From 2-12-FULL-41-16 sp964390625 (GTDB lineage: Bacteria > Patescibacteriota > Patescibacteriia > Magasanikbacterales > UBA922), in contig CAYMID010000035.1 in NCBI GenBank assembly GCA_964390625.1, forward strand, positions 1 to 6,860: a DNA stretch of 6,860 nucleotides, written 5' to 3'. Positions 6,005-6,860 of this stretch are shown piece after piece. The notes under the pieces are model-generated. The model was not told the DNA's origin. It searched no databases and saw only the letters and a list, made by a program, of their open reading frames with translations. Made by a program: the position numbers and the translations under genes. Position 1 is the first letter of the stretch. Each line of letters opens with the position of its first letter.

Positions 6005-6789
6005 TCCCGTGGTGGCAATTCACTTCGGTTCACCTCGGGCCGCTGACGATTCAAGTATGGGGTTTTTTTGTGGCACTCGGTATGCTGGTGGGCATGTGGT
6101 TATTAAATAAACTCGCCCTTAAGCACAAAATAAATCCGGCCCCATTGCGTGACATTGGTTTTGCCATGATTATCGGTGGTTTGCTTGGTGCGCGTTTGGG
6201 ACATATCTTTTTTTACGAACCAGCATATTTCATTGCCCACCCAATCGATATTCTAAAAGTATGGCAGGGTGGTATGTCGTCGTATGGGAGTTTTGCTGGT
6301 GCTTTTATCGCGTTTTTTTGGGGGGCAAGAAAATATCAACTCGACCAAAAATTGTGGCCACCAGTGGCCGACCTGATGGTCTGGCCTTTTTTAGTTGGGT
6401 GGGCGATTGGGCGCCTCGGTTGTCTTATGATTCATGACCATTTAGGGGCACACAGCGATTGTCCGCTCGCCATTATGACCCCAACTGGTCCTAGGCTCGA
6501 AATGACCCTACTGGAGCTCCTTGGCCTAATTCCGTTGGTTATGGGACTATTTTTGACGCGCAAGCGGATCATGGCTCCAGGGGCACGCCTAGTGCTGGTA
6601 ACAGTGTATTACAGCCTCTTGCGTTTGGTCCTCGACTTCTACCGGGCTACTGACTTGGCTGTTTCCGACGCTCGCTACGCTGGATTGACTCCGGCCCAAT
6701 ATTTTAGTATCATAGCGGCAGCTTGGGGCACCTATTGGCTTCTAACCCGCCGCAAGACTCATTACAACCAACCTGGAGAGGTCGCATAG
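6001..6789 (+). CDS. lgt: divergent prolipoprotein diacylglyceryl transferase
   Basis: Lgt is a membrane enzyme that moves diacylglycerol from phosphatidylglycerol to the lipobox Cys of prelipoproteins, the first step of lipoprotein maturation. The 262-residue product has about seven hydrophobic segments and the family landmarks GARLGHIFFYE (63-73), QGGMSSYGS (89-97), GWAIGRLG (133-140), IHDHLG (144-149), FYRATD (213-218) and LTPAQY (229-234). Compared with E. coli Lgt, Arg143 matches Arg138, Gly154 matches Gly149 and Arg239 matches Arg215. However, His103 is Tyr95, Asn146 is Cys141, Glu151 is Asp146 and Tyr26 appears to be Trp20. The IHDHxG form is, as I recall, typical of a divergent Lgt branch. 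The start overlaps the LOG stop in ATGA, giving translational coupling. The last four codons and the TAG stop lie within the tRNA-Ser gene. Codon choice changes in the last third, from about 6480. Confidence 0.92.
   Translation: MIPWWQFTSVHLGPLTIQVWGFFVALGMLVGMWLLNKLALKHKINPAPLRDIGFAMIIGGLLGARLGHIFFYEPAYFIAHPIDILKVWQGGMSSYGSFAGAFIAFFWGARKYQLDQKLWPPVADLMVWPFLVGWAIGRLGCLMIHDHLGAHSDCPLAIMTPTGPRLEMTLLELLGLIPLVMGLFLTRKRIMAPGARLVLVTVYYSLLRLVLDFYRATDLAVSDARYAGLTPAQYFSIIAAAWGTYWLLTRRKTHYNQPGEVA
6685..6713 (+). promoter_or_regulatory. internal promoter in lgt, probably for tRNA-Ser
   Basis: TTGACT (6685-6690), 17 bases, TATCAT (6708-6713); each box is one change from consensus. The predicted start near 6720 lies about 55 bases before the tRNA. 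The promoter is wholly inside lgt coding sequence. It would let the tRNA be made independently of the gatC-led transcript, though coding constraint means a chance match cannot be excluded. Confidence 0.5.
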
Positions 6790-6860
6790 TGGTCTAGTGC
6801 ACCGCCTTGGAAAGGCGGCATACCGCAAGGTATCGCGGGTTCAAATCCCGCTCTCTCCGC
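6775..6860 (+). tRNA. tRNA-Ser(GGA), 3' end at window edge
   Basis: A complete class II cloverleaf can be drawn. The acceptor stem is 6775-6781 with 6852-6858 (7 bp, one G-T). The D stem is GCA/TGC (6784-6786 with 6798-6800). The anticodon stem is CCGCC/GGCGG (6802-6806 with 6814-6818), with loop TTGGAAA and anticodon GGA at 6809-6811, reading UCC and UCU. The long variable arm is TACC/GGTA with a GCAA loop (6821-6832). The T stem is GCGGG/CCCGC (6835-6839 with 6847-6851) with loop TTCAAAT. The discriminator G at 6859 is typical of serine tRNA. Base 6860 is C, so CCA may be encoded, but the window ends there. The first 15 bases overlap the end of lgt. Confidence 0.97.

Overview
The window is a compact bacterial housekeeping region. 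It holds five full-length conserved genes on the plus strand, one small membrane-protein gene on the minus strand, and a serine tRNA cut by the right edge. The best guess for the source is an uncultivated member of the Candidate Phyla Radiation (Patescibacteria). That is inference from divergent active-site motifs in LigA and Lgt, tight gene packing and a general lack of Shine-Dalgarno sites. No ribosomal gene is present to confirm it. TGA acts as a normal stop, so there is no sign of the Gracilibacteria/Absconditabacteria code change.

Layout. Positions 1-106 hold only inverted repeats. At 107-400 (minus) lies a two-helix membrane protein with a very good ribosome-binding site, divergent from ligA. 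ligA (502-2532) encodes the NAD-dependent DNA ligase and has its own promoter. The 348-base gap between ligA and gatC is not empty. On the minus strand it carries a near-consensus promoter, about 190 bases of self-complementary sequence, and an intrinsic terminator facing ligA. This reads as an undescribed small RNA of about 190 nt with an unpaired anti-Shine-Dalgarno-like segment. A plus-strand promoter of the same design as the ligA promoter then starts the cluster gatC - gatA - two-domain LOG protein - lgt - tRNA-Ser(GGA). Gaps in the cluster are 2 and 17 bases, then a 4-base ATGA overlap, then a 15-base overlap of lgt with the tRNA.

Functions. LigA seals DNA nicks. GatC and GatA are two of the three subunits of the tRNA-dependent amidotransferase that makes Gln-tRNA and/or Asn-tRNA; GatB is not in the window. 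The LOG protein is a tandem duplication whose second half has lost signature active-site residues. Lgt attaches diacylglycerol to lipoprotein precursors but departs from the classic family at several catalytic positions. The end of lgt lies inside the tRNA gene, and a likely tRNA promoter lies inside lgt.

The points most worth pursuing are the minus-strand small RNA, the lgt/tRNA overlap with its RNase P consequence, and the LOG duplication with a degenerate second half.
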